This document shows positions 46,601 to 58,600 of a stretch of DNA of 64,000 nt, in pieces. A program made the position numbers and the translations under genes. The stretch is taken from the NCBI RefSeq assembly GCF_021347895.1, contig NC_067123.1, positions 40,788,027 to 40,852,026 of the forward strand. Reading direction: 5' to 3'. Positions within the stretch are counted from its first letter, which is position 1. Every line of letters starts with the position of its first letter. The DNA comes from Acanthochromis polyacanthus (Eukaryota; Chordata; Actinopteri; Pomacentridae). Below the pieces are notes generated by a model. It was not told where the DNA came from and did no database searches. It was given only the letters and a program-made list of their open reading frames with translations.

Positions 46601-49600
46601 CCCTCCAAACTCCAATACCTGCCGGACGGCTTCTGTCAAAAAAAATCTTCAGAATGACACTATCGGTGACAATGAGAAACTTTAAAAACAGAAAGAACCA
46701 CTGGATTTTCAACTTTCCAGCTGTCCATGAACGCATCACCAGCGATGTGCAGCTTCAGCAGGTAAAACTGAAACAAAAATAAGCCTAAAATAGTGATATT
46801 CCATCAAAATCAACAAAAGAAGCTCAATCGTTTTCTCTATATTCTGTAAAAAAAACTCTAAACAAGTTGCTCCTGAGAAGCCAGGACTGACTTAGCAGAG
46901 AAAAGACAATAATAAAGACTGAGAGGAAAATAAAACCAAGTGGATCACTGATTAAATGCAGCATGGCTCAGGAGCAGTGAACAGAGGAGCAGGCTGCTGG
47001 AGACACATTCAGCATGGTGTGAAAACAGAGTTAGAAATGGTTAAAACAAAAAAGTACTAATGTATGCAGAGCCGCTGTTTTCTTCCCAGAACAGCGAGTC
47101 CTCAATGGATGTCAGAGTTCTGTTCCTACTGATCTACATAAGTCGGTTTTCGCTGTAAGTTCTGGTGAAAATGTAAACAAAGCCGCTCCATGCATCACAG
47201 TATGGATCAGTTTCCATATTAGTACAACTACAGCAACAAAAACAGTCATTAGCTCCCACTGAAACACAACTCAGTAGGAAAATACCAGCATCCACCTTCT
47301 ATCACCGATGATCATCCAGACAGTCGTGTGACTAAGGATACCTTCAGACTGCAGGGCTTAATGCTCAATTCCGATTTTTTTGTGAATCGGATTTTTTTGC
47401 GAGTTCATTCACATTTCCAATTAAATACGACTTGTATGTGATCTCCTGTGTGAACCTCACACGACCCAAAAGGTTCCCGCATGCGCAGAAGAGGACACAA
47501 CAACGACACACAGAGAGCGTGTTCAGTGTTTACAGAAGTAAACATGGACGCTAACAGCAGAGCATGTCTGGCCATTTTAAAGTTGTTGTCCAGCCAGAGC
47601 CAGCAAATTTATAACTTAATGGTTTTAAGGAGAAGGTCAAGAAGGAAGAGAGCCAGGATTTTGGCCCTGGTGTTTTGTGGGGCAGTGGCAGCAACGTCTG
47701 TCCAGAGAACTGTGTGGGTGAGGAGTCACAGCCAGGAGTGGTGGATAGTGATGTGAGAGGCTTCACAGATGCAGACTTCATTCAGAATTTTAGAATTATA
47801 AGGGCGACCTTTACCTACATATGTGAACGTCTCTTTTTAACACACTCATGGCAAGACACACGTTTTCGGCAGCCCGAAGACGTGTTTTGCTTGAGCGCAG
47901 ATTAGTGATGTTTGTCGTGTACCAATGACGTATAGGTCGGATAAATGTGACCTGGTCGTTCAGACTGAAGTCGCATGGACAAAGATCCGATACGTATCAG
48001 AATTAGGACCACATGTCCAAGTGGCCTGGGTCGCATTTGAAAAAATCTGTTCTGTGTCGTTCAGACTGTCATTAAAAATCAGATACAGGTCGCATAGGGG
48101 CAAAAAACGGATTTGGGTCACTTTAGCCTGCAGTCTGAATGCAGCCTTAGTCCAAGCTACTTGACCCATGTTGGTCGGTGTTTCTGTTCCCAGTGTTTTA
48201 TTCTGTCTAATTTCACTTCCATGGAGACAACTTTCCTTTTCTTCCAGCATCAGAAGAGTCTGACTTACGCTGGGAGCCATAAAGAAGGTAAAAGTTAGTG
48301 AATGCAGCACAATCCAAGGTGGAGTACAACCAGAGAATGGAAACAAAGACGTCTGATAGCGCAGTGTGACGACGTATTCATCCGCTCTGCTCATCAACTA
48401 GTTCCACTGAACCATTTTTGAAGTAATGACGAAATGCCGTACGTTAAACCGAGAACCGACTCGTAATCAGTTCTGACAAAACGCTGTAAGTCGAGGACGT
48501 CGTAAACCGAGGACCTCCTGTATTGGTAACACCTGTTGGACACACCGATTCCATATATATAATAAATATATATAATAAATGCAGCATTTTTCAAATTGGT
48601 GACTAGAGAAGCTAACTGTTGAAAGATCCATTCTGCTGGTGAAAGATCTTGCATTGTGGTGCAACGTAGTCAAATAATATCTAACCTGTCACCACTTCTT
48701 TTCCAGGTGTAGTAACAGCTGTAAGCCGGTTTTGTACATGTTGACTCCAGGATTTTTCAAGTTTTGTAAACAAAAATAATTCAAATTCTTTCATTTTTTG
48801 GCCTTATTAGATAGATATAGTTGAAAGACAGACAGGAAAGTAGGAGAAGATCTTCAGTAAACAGCTGCATCGAGGACTACAGCTCCTGTTCATGGGTCGC
48901 CTGCTCAACCATTTGATCTACCTGGATGCCCTGATTTCTTTCATTTTTAAAGATCTATGGAATAATTATCACCGACTTGTATTCACGGTTGTTCTGTTTC
49001 TTTACATTTCAGTGAAGAATGAGTAGAAACATAATAGGAGCATTAAATAAACACCCAGAATGTGCCTGTTGTTTGGAGTTAAAGCAGCTGAAGCTCTCAT
49101 GTCTAAGCTGCTGCTAATCTGCCTGTCAGTCAGCTCGATGAACACGGGAGACGACGTCCACCAGAGACACCCGCCTCATTCTGCTGCTTTCATTTCCATC
49201 ACTTAACTGACAGGCCGCTCTCCCAGAAAAACTCCTCGTCTTTCCACCGTCTCCCCGCTGCTTCCTCTCCCCTCTCCACATCTGTTCCTCCTTCCTCCAT
49301 TAACTATGCTAATCTATGCACTAACACTCATCACCAGAAACAAGTGTGAGGCAGATGACGAGGCGAGGCCAGACACCGGCTGAAGCAGAGCCGGCCAAAT
49401 TGGAAACGGGACGGATTTAATTTGCCAAGAACAGCAGCTGCACAAAGAATATGACCTGGTTAACGGCCGAAAAACAGAGGCGACGCACGAGGAGCCGGAC
49501 AAAAGGCAGCGCAGCCTCGGTAGGTGATGCGACGGCAGACGGCGGTAATTACTCTTCACAAGGACAGGCTAGTGCTCGCTTTGTTTCTGGGGAGACCTGC

Positions 49601-52600
49601 GATCAGGGTTTTAGTTTGTATAGTGGAGCTGAAACCGTCCAGAAACGCTGACATGGGACGGCCTGATAACAAGGAACCACATTTATACCAGGCCACCGGT
49701 CCAAAAACATCTCTAGACCACCAACAAGCACGGCGCTGCTCGCTCTACTCCCCTTTATCATCACAGCCTGACTCTATAAATGTAGACTAATGTACTGCTC
49801 ACATGGGATCAGTTTTACCTCAGGACCAGTGGTGATGTGTAATAACTGTGGAGGACGTCTGATCTTCATCCTGTGTGAATGATCCATGTCTGGAATGTAT
49901 AAACTAAAAATTCCACCTTAAATTCCCTACCATATTTCACCAAACACAGACGTCCTGTGATAGTACTGGTCCCGTGTGAATCTGCATCTCAGTGACTGAG
50001 GGGTATTTTAGTTGTTTTTTATTGTTTTCTACCTCTTTCCTGGTTGAATTCTGGAGGCTGCGGTGGAAATTATTGACAGTATTTTAGGGTGAAATGCAGC
50101 AGTAGACCGATGCACAGCAGACCTACGGAGCATTCACAGAAACGACTAAATCAGATCAACCAGAAGAGGGAGATCTGTTGGGATAGAGATGGATGACGTG
50201 TAGCAGCATGTGGTAAGAAACATTTTTCTATCTTTCAACAAAAATAAACGCCCTGACGGCCCGTTATCCCGACAACTCTGCCCGCTGTTTTCAGGTCACA
50301 TGTTTACTGTTGCTATGACGACTACATACCACAATAAAAGTGATCACTTTAACCTGAACCATGAGCTTTCCATGAACCTAACAAGACCCTAACAATAGCA
50401 TTGTTCCAACATCGGTTTTTGACAGCGACGTATCGGCCAAAGGGTTCTGGAAAGAACAGATCATGTTGCCATGGCGACACAGAGCAGGTATCACACCGGA
50501 TTCTGGGACCCATCAGACGTGCACAGATCTGACATCATATCCGGCTGTAATGTCATTAAATCCCAGTAAAATAAAGACTTCTCTTATCCCGTCAGAATGC
50601 AAGAAACACAGATTCACAACTACCAGAGATCCCCAGGTGATGCTAATCCTGTGCAAATACTACATTAAGTACTAAACCCTGATATGACATCAGATCTGTG
50701 CACGTCGCAACATCCGCTGTCGTCGTCATGGCAGCAGTAAACACGTCTACAGCAGCAGCATGACCTGAGAACAGCGGGCAGCGTTGTTGGGATAACGGAC
50801 CGTCAGGACGTTTAGTGAACGTCAGACTAGAAAAATGTTCATCCATCTCTGAATCCTCCCAGATTTCCCTCTTCTGGTTGGTCTGATTTTTCTGTGACTG
50901 ATCCACAGGCCTGCTGTAGGGATGTGGGAGATTTCTGATTCTTACAATCGGAGGTGAACGAATCTGCATCGATCCACAAACATCCAAATTTGGATTATTT
51001 AAATCTGTTAAAGTACTACAGAAGGTTCTAAATAATGTGGAACTAAGGAGTGCGGTACGCCTCGTCTGCAGGACAAAACTGGAAGAGATGAATGCTTCTT
51101 CAGGGAGGCCAAAAGAAATGTGTGCTGTGAAAAAGTGCACCACTTCACATAAATTAAAATGCATTAATAATTGTTTTAAAATCAAATGTCTCCCCTGAAT
51201 CGTTATCAAATCGTGAGGTGCCCAATGATTCCCAGCCTACTCTGCTGTGTATCGGCCTACTGCTGCATTTCACCCTAAAATACTGTCAATAGTTTCCACA
51301 GCAGCCTCCAGAACTCAACCAGGAAAGAGGCAGAAAACAATAAAAACAATTAAAATACCCCCAATCACTGAGATGCAGATTCACATGGGACCAGTACTAC
51401 CACAGGACGTCTGTGTTTGGTGAAATATGGTAGGAAATTTAAGGTGGAATTTTTAGTTTTCAAATTCCAGACATGGATCGTTCACACGGAGTTAACATCA
51501 GACATCCTCCAGTTATTCCACATCATCATTGGTCCTGAGGTAAAACTGATCCCGTGTTAACAGGGCTTATGGGTATAAATCCACCATTTTCTGCAGGTGG
51601 CTGTTTTAAAAACTGTCAGTGACAGGACTACAAGAGTGTCTCATTTAACTTCTCTGGGCCACAGAGCTGATTTTACTACAGTTAAAGGTTTCTGCAGCCT
51701 GACGTTGATCCATGTTCAGCTGGAATTGATTTGCCACATCCTTTAACTCTGGCATCGACTCGACCCATGTACCGATCCGTTCCGCTTCATCCCGTGATAT
51801 CAGCTTAATACATTTCTGCAAACAGACAACAACAAACGTAGCAGAAACGCTCCTGGAACGCACCACAGAGGATGCAGCAGAGCAAACAGAGCAGCCAGAC
51901 CAATTAGTCTCTGCAGGTTCATGAGCCCTGCTGCTAGTTTTACACCCTGGATGATCCTACAGCAGAAGTACTGAGACTGCAAAGTTAAAATACTCCTTTA
52001 CAAGTTTTTAAAATCCCACTGAAGTGAACACAAGCAGCAAAAGGTAGTTAAGGTACTGCAGTAGAAGTGCTGGTTTGGTCCCTCTGAATGACGCAAAATT
52101 AGATTATTATTAGTGAAGCATCAGATCAGTCTGAGGGTTTGTTAGAGAGAAGAAATAGCAAAGTTCTGATACATTTCAAGACGTTTCTGAGGAAAATAAG
52201 TCCTATTTGGTGGAGATGTTACTGAGTAGTACATCAGTAATAGAGTGGAAGAAGCCAAACATGATGGAAACCAGTGGTTTAAAGAGTTTGTTATGTTCTC
52301 CACTGTGTAAAATCTGAAGTAGAAAGTTTTATATTTCCCTCTGAGATGCAGTAAAGAGGAAGGAGAAAGTAGCTGAACATGGAAATACGACCACAAAGTT
52401 AGACTTGTTGAGCAGCATGCCTTCAGGTTCATCAAACTCCAAGAAAACAGAATCGTCATCCTCAGTAAAGCAGATTTATCTTGTTCATTTTCAGCCTGTG
52501 TTAGTGTTTCTATTGTCTGAGAGCTGCTCTGTCATCGCTGAGCTCGCAGGTCGATTCTCAACACATTAGTCAGGAGCTTGCTGTGATCAGACACCAGGGA

Positions 52601-55600
52601 TGGGCACCATGGGGCCTCTAGCAGCAGCTTGTTTGCCATCTGCTGTTTGTCTTGGCATTAAACGGAGCATATTCACATAAAGCAGAGTCTACTTGCTTTG
52701 GTCGGCTCTGTGACTGAAGCTCACAGCCGGGATCAGCTCGGCGTCAGGCCCTCCACTCACCCAGCGGCATGCCGATGCCGTATCCTTTGGTGTCCAGCAG
52801 CCCGCCGATCTGCGTGAGGTTGCAGTTGAGGCTGCGATAGTACTCGTTCATGGTGCTCTCCATCAGGAAGGCGTACTTGGAGTTGAGGACGCGGGCGATG
52901 CCTTCCTCGGTGCTCTTCACGAACACGCTGGGCTGCTTGGAGTTCATGTAGTTCCACATCCGCTGGTACGTCTGGTACCGCGAGTTCTGGAGGATCAAGA
53001 GGGGAAGAGAGCTGAATGAGGCAGCACTGGAAACAACAGGACTTTACTGTTTACATGGTGATTAAAGACGCAGTTTAACCCTGAAAAACCCACTGATGCA
53101 AAAATACATCAGTTTTATTATTATTTATATCTACATAAATATATATTAGTTTTGCGATTTTTTTAGATTTTTGAGTTTACAGATTATATATACAAATATA
53201 TATATATTTATATATATATTATATATATATATATAAATATGAGTATGTATCTTGACATGCTGCACATATTTTAGCAGCAATGTCGTTTAATATTGAATCC
53301 TCAGAACAACAAAACCTGTCAAAGGGTTTGGATAAAACCTTTTCTTGCCAAAAACACTCCATTTATCAAATCCAGAAGCAGCCCTCAATTGTAGTGCATC
53401 AATGCTCCCCAAAACTGTGCCATCCCAAAAAGATACTCTGCCTTTGCACAGACAGCCTTTTCATTTAAAACCATTAAACAGTGGAATCAGCTCCCAGACG
53501 GTCTGAAGGTGTCTGTGGATTTGAACATTTTTTCTAGGAACATAAAGAAATACTTCCTTGATAGGCAACTGTGTCAGCATCAGTCCACTTAAATTGTTCA
53601 TTGCCTTATTTTATGTAAATTGTAGCATAGCTTTTTAAATGTACATACTGTAAATGGATTAGTAGTATTAATAATATTGTATTTAGTGCCACTGTTAATT
53701 GTAATGTGTATTTTACTTGTGTGACCTGCCAGGGACTGCAGATGGAAAATAGCAATAGCTAAATCTGGTACAAAGCATCTCTTCTTTTCAAGAATAATGC
53801 ATTTGTACATGGTCCCTGACAAATAAACTAATAAATAAACAAATAAATAAATAAATAAATTCCACTAGAAAATCAAACCAAATCCTCGCTTACAATTCAG
53901 ATATTTCATCAACATCTCTCTATCCTACATGTCTCATTTAAAAAAGCACCAAACATAAACCATTTGAATTAATCACATTCTGCAGAAATGAAACTATCCT
54001 GGGCTCCTCCATTAGTGACTCAGCTGCAGCCAACGATCACTGAAGGGAAAATCCAGGACTTTTCAGCTAAATTTCAGTCTGTGAGCAGCACAGCTACAGA
54101 AAACTAATTAAAGCTCTGAGCAGTGAAGCACCTGCAGTGGGTAGAGCCTGATTTCCAGGTCTGGTAACACCTGAGGGAATCTGGAGAAATACTGATGTCA
54201 GATTGGGACTTTTTTGTTTTTATATTAAAGAAATTCAAGTTTTGTTTTTGCCTTTTCAATTATTTAAGCCATTCTAAATTGTCAAACTGCCTCTACTCTG
54301 ACTACAGTATGAAGAAGGACATGGTGGAGCTTCTGGTCTTACTATGAAGAAGGTCATGGTGGAGCCTCTAGTCTTACCATGAAGAAGGTCATGGTGGAGC
54401 TTCTGGTCTTACTATGAAGAAGGACATGGTGGAGCTTCTGGTCTTACCATGAAGAAGGTCATGGTGGAGCCTCTGGTCTTACTATGAAGAAGGTCATGGT
54501 GGAGCTTCTGGTCTTACCATGAAGAAGGTCATGGTGGAGCCTCTGGTCTTACTATGAAGAAGGTCATGGTGGAGCTTCTGGTCTTACCATGAAGAAGGTC
54601 ATGGTGGAGCTTCTGGTCTTACCATGAAGAAGGTCATGGTGGAGCTTCTGGTCTTACCATGAAGAAGGTCATGGTGGAGCTTCTGGTCTTACCATGAAGA
54701 AGGTCATGGTGGAGCTTCTGGTCTTACCATGAAGAAGGTCATGGTGGAGCTTCTGGTCTTACCATGAAGAAGGTCATGGTGGAGCTTCTGGTCTTACCAT
54801 GAAGAAGGTCATGGTGGAGCTTCTGGTCTTACCATGAAGAAGGTCATGGTGGAGCTTCTGGTCTTACCATGAAGAAGGTCATGGTGGAGCTTCTGGTCTT
54901 ACCATGAAGAAGGTCATGGTGGAGCTTCTGGTCTTACCATGAAGAAGGTCATGGTGGAGCTTCTGGTCTTACCATGAAGAAGGTCATGGTGGAGCTTCTG
55001 GTCTTACCATGAAGAAGGTCATGGTGGAGCTTCTGGTCTTACCATGAAGAAGGTCATGGTGGAGCCTCTGGTCTTACCATGAAGAAGGTCATGGTGGAGC
55101 TTCTGGTCTTACCATGAAGAAGGTCATGGTGGAGCTTCTGGTCTTACCATGAAGAAGGTCATGGTGGAGCTTCTAGTCTTACCATGAAGAAGGTCATGGT
55201 GGAGCCTCTGGTCTTACTATAAAGAAGGACATGGTGGAGCCTCTACTCTTACCATGAAGAAGGTCATGGTGGAGCTTCTAGTCTTACTATGAAGAAGGAC
55301 ATGGTGGAGCTTCTGGTCTTACCATGAAGAAGGTCATGGTGGAGCTTCTAGTCTTACCATGAAGAAGGACATGGTGGAGCTTCTGGTCTTACTATGAAGA
55401 AGGACATGGTGGAGCTTCTAGTCTTACCATGAAGAAGGACATGGTGGAGCTTCTGGTCTTACCATGAAGAAGGACATGGTGGAGCTTCTAGTCTTACTAT
55501 GAAGAAGGACATGGTGGAGCTTCTAGTCTTACCATGAAGAAGGACATGGCGGAGCCTCTGGTCTTACCATGAAGAAGGTCATGGTGGAGCCTCCGTGGAT

Positions 55601-58600
55601 GGTGCCGTACTGGATGTTGGTCTGGTCAGCCAGGTCGTCTGGAGACTCGATGGGAGCCTCCATCCTCTGGACGGTGAGGAACGCCGCCAGGTTGGCCGTG
55701 TAGGACGAGATGATGATGAGGGTGAACGCCCACCTGGAGGACCAGAGAAGAAGAAGAAGAGCAGCTTCAACCTTCATTCATCCTGAACGTCTCCCCCTCC
55801 TCCGCCCTGCTTTCATTAAGGCAGCAGACAGATGGAGTTCACTGCAGGAGACGTCAGGAGTTTTAGGTAAAAACCATCAACCTAAACATGAACCCGGGCA
55901 GGACGCCTCGGCTGCACAGGAAATGAGACGGAAGTGATGAGTGAGGGAGTTAGGAGGGAGGAGGGGAGAGGAGAGATGGGGAGGCAGAGCAGGAGAGACA
56001 GAAATGAGACCAAAGAAGATCAGCGAATACAAGAAAAGCAGAATTCATTCTCTGGTGATTCCACTTAATTATAACAACCGAAGCAGAAAATTCCTCGTGG
56101 TGTAAGACCAGCTCTGGAACAACATCAGCTGCAGGTGTCTGAAGGAAAAAGTAATTATGAAATACTTCCATCACATAATTCTTTGTTTTTATGCCACTGT
56201 TGTGAGTGCAGTAAAAACAAGTGAGATATAATGAGCTCTGGAGCTGTTTGCTGTCATTAAACTGAACTTGGTGAACCATCTGCCGAGTGCAGCTTCACAT
56301 TTAACCGACAGACGTGAGAGCGGCAGGAATGTCCTCATCTCACTTTAAAACAGAGCAAATGGAGTAGAAAGATCTGTGTTAGTAGAAAGTTTACTGAGAG
56401 AAAACAGTCTGAAGCCTGCTGGGCTTTAATGCATGATGAAGACAATAAAATAAACACCAAAATGACACCTCAAGTCTCATTTTTGCTCATTTTGTCTCAT
56501 TTCTTTCATTTTTGTCATCTTGTGTCTCGTTTTTGTCGTTTTGTGTCTCGTTTTTGTCATTTTGTGTCTTGTTTCTGTCAACAAAAACACTCGGTTCTAT
56601 TTACAACATCGGGGTTAAGATTCACGTCCATTTTTTGCCTTTCTTTGTCCATCTTATTCCCTCTGTTTCCTCTTTCCCGTTGACTCGTGAGCATCCCGGG
56701 CAGCTTGCTGGCCAATGAGCCTCTCAGACGGACAGACAGACGTCGGTATGTTGCAGCTTGTGCCGCGGCCGTCGTGACTTTTTCTGAGGATAAGCGCCAG
56801 ACGAGGCTGAGAGCTGTCAGAGAAAAGATGCTGATGGCCGCTCCAGTCCCTCCAGTATCACTCCACCATCTGTCCGACTGCAGCTACTGGGACTGAGGGA
56901 GGAAACGTCAGCGGTGGAGGAAGAACTTGGAGCTTTACTGAGCTGAAAGCACCGACAGAACAGTGCAGGAGGAATAATTACACTGTTAAAGCCCTGCATT
57001 TAAAATAGTAAGCACGACAGGCAGTAAATGTGCCTCTGAGGCTGATATAATACATTATATTATTTAAAATGATGCATCAACAGCTACTGCTTTAGACTAC
57101 TGTGGTCCAGTGGTGTCAAAGCTTGGAGTTGTGTCCCTCTGAAGGGTCACCAGGTACATTTATTGTCATTTTGCGTCCAATTTTTGTTACTTTGTGTCTT
57201 GTTTTTGTCATCTCGTGTCTAATTTTTTTCATTTTGTGTCTCATTATTGTCATGTTGTGTCTTGTTTTTGCCATTTTGTGTCTTGTTTTTGGTGAGTTGG
57301 GCTCTTACTTTCAGAATGAGATCAGTCCATTCCTACAGATTACCTGTGAACACTCTAATGTGTTTTGTTCAAACAACTTTGGACTGGTCCATCTGATTCC
57401 TAATGAATTATTAATTCAATGAGCCTTTTTAAAACATCCTGGTGTGAAGCTCAGGTGTGGAACATGTTTAAAATCCACCATTTATCACAGTTTCTGGTTC
57501 TATTCAACGGCTTAATGTTTTAATCTAAACGTGTTCAAACAGAGAAGAGGAGCCTTGAAGGTCCAGGTGTCTGTACTGGTGTAAATCTACCAACCAGACT
57601 CCGCTGACGCAGCGGGTGGACAGCGCCCGGGGCATGATCTCTGAGCCCTGCTGCATGAAGCCGCCCACTGGGAACCACAGGCTGTTCCCCAGTGTGTACT
57701 GGTTCTCCAGGATGTCCCGCCGCTCCCGCAGACATGGGTGAGGGTTGTACCACTCGTAGGGACTGAGCCTGGAGGGTGAGGGAGAAAGAACACCGTTAAT
57801 AAACAGTCCAGCAGCTGTCTGCGTTTCATTTACCGCTAAACTGACTTTTATGGAGCTGTTTGACCTCTGCAGCGCTCTACACAACACTCTGCTGCTGAGG
57901 ACTCTTCTATTAAGTGGATTTTGTGAAAACATATTTCATGTCGAGCGCTCAGGTAGGAAAAAGGTGAGAAAGGCGGAAAAAAAGAAACGGTGTTTAGATG
58001 CTCGACTGGAGAGTTTCAGTCATTTTAGTGTTTGTGTGAACGACAAAATTACAGGTAAAGAGAGAGAGGAAGATGACAGAGAGATGTTCTCTACTGAGAT
58101 GAAACTTCAAGAACCAACAGAATGAAGCAGGACCAGAGCAGCAGGTTCAGGTTATTCTGTCTTCTCCAAACACCGGGCAGAGAGACTTACAGCGCCTTTA
58201 TTTAATCCTGCTGACAGGTTTTAAAGGCAAACAACCATCAGTATTGTCATATTGGCCGTTTATCAGAGCCATGAACTCTAAAAACAGAAACAACTGTCTG
58301 CTTTTCTACTTCACAACAGTCCTTGAACTACTCACCTGTTTCCATACACAGCCTGCTGGTAAAGTCAGATGTTCTGTAGCGTCACTGTTGGTCACAGTTG
58401 AGTCACTAACGGCTTTATGGATGCAAGAAGGAATGCAATGTTTTTTGTGTGCATTTTTAAATTTTCATTTTTTTTCCAATATCTCTTTATTCTACATGTT
58501 TGAAGTACAGGAAGTCCTCCACTGACATCAACCAAATCCATTCTGTGCATCACGACATCCGTCAGTTCTTCATAAAGTCATGAATACCAACGACTTCCAT

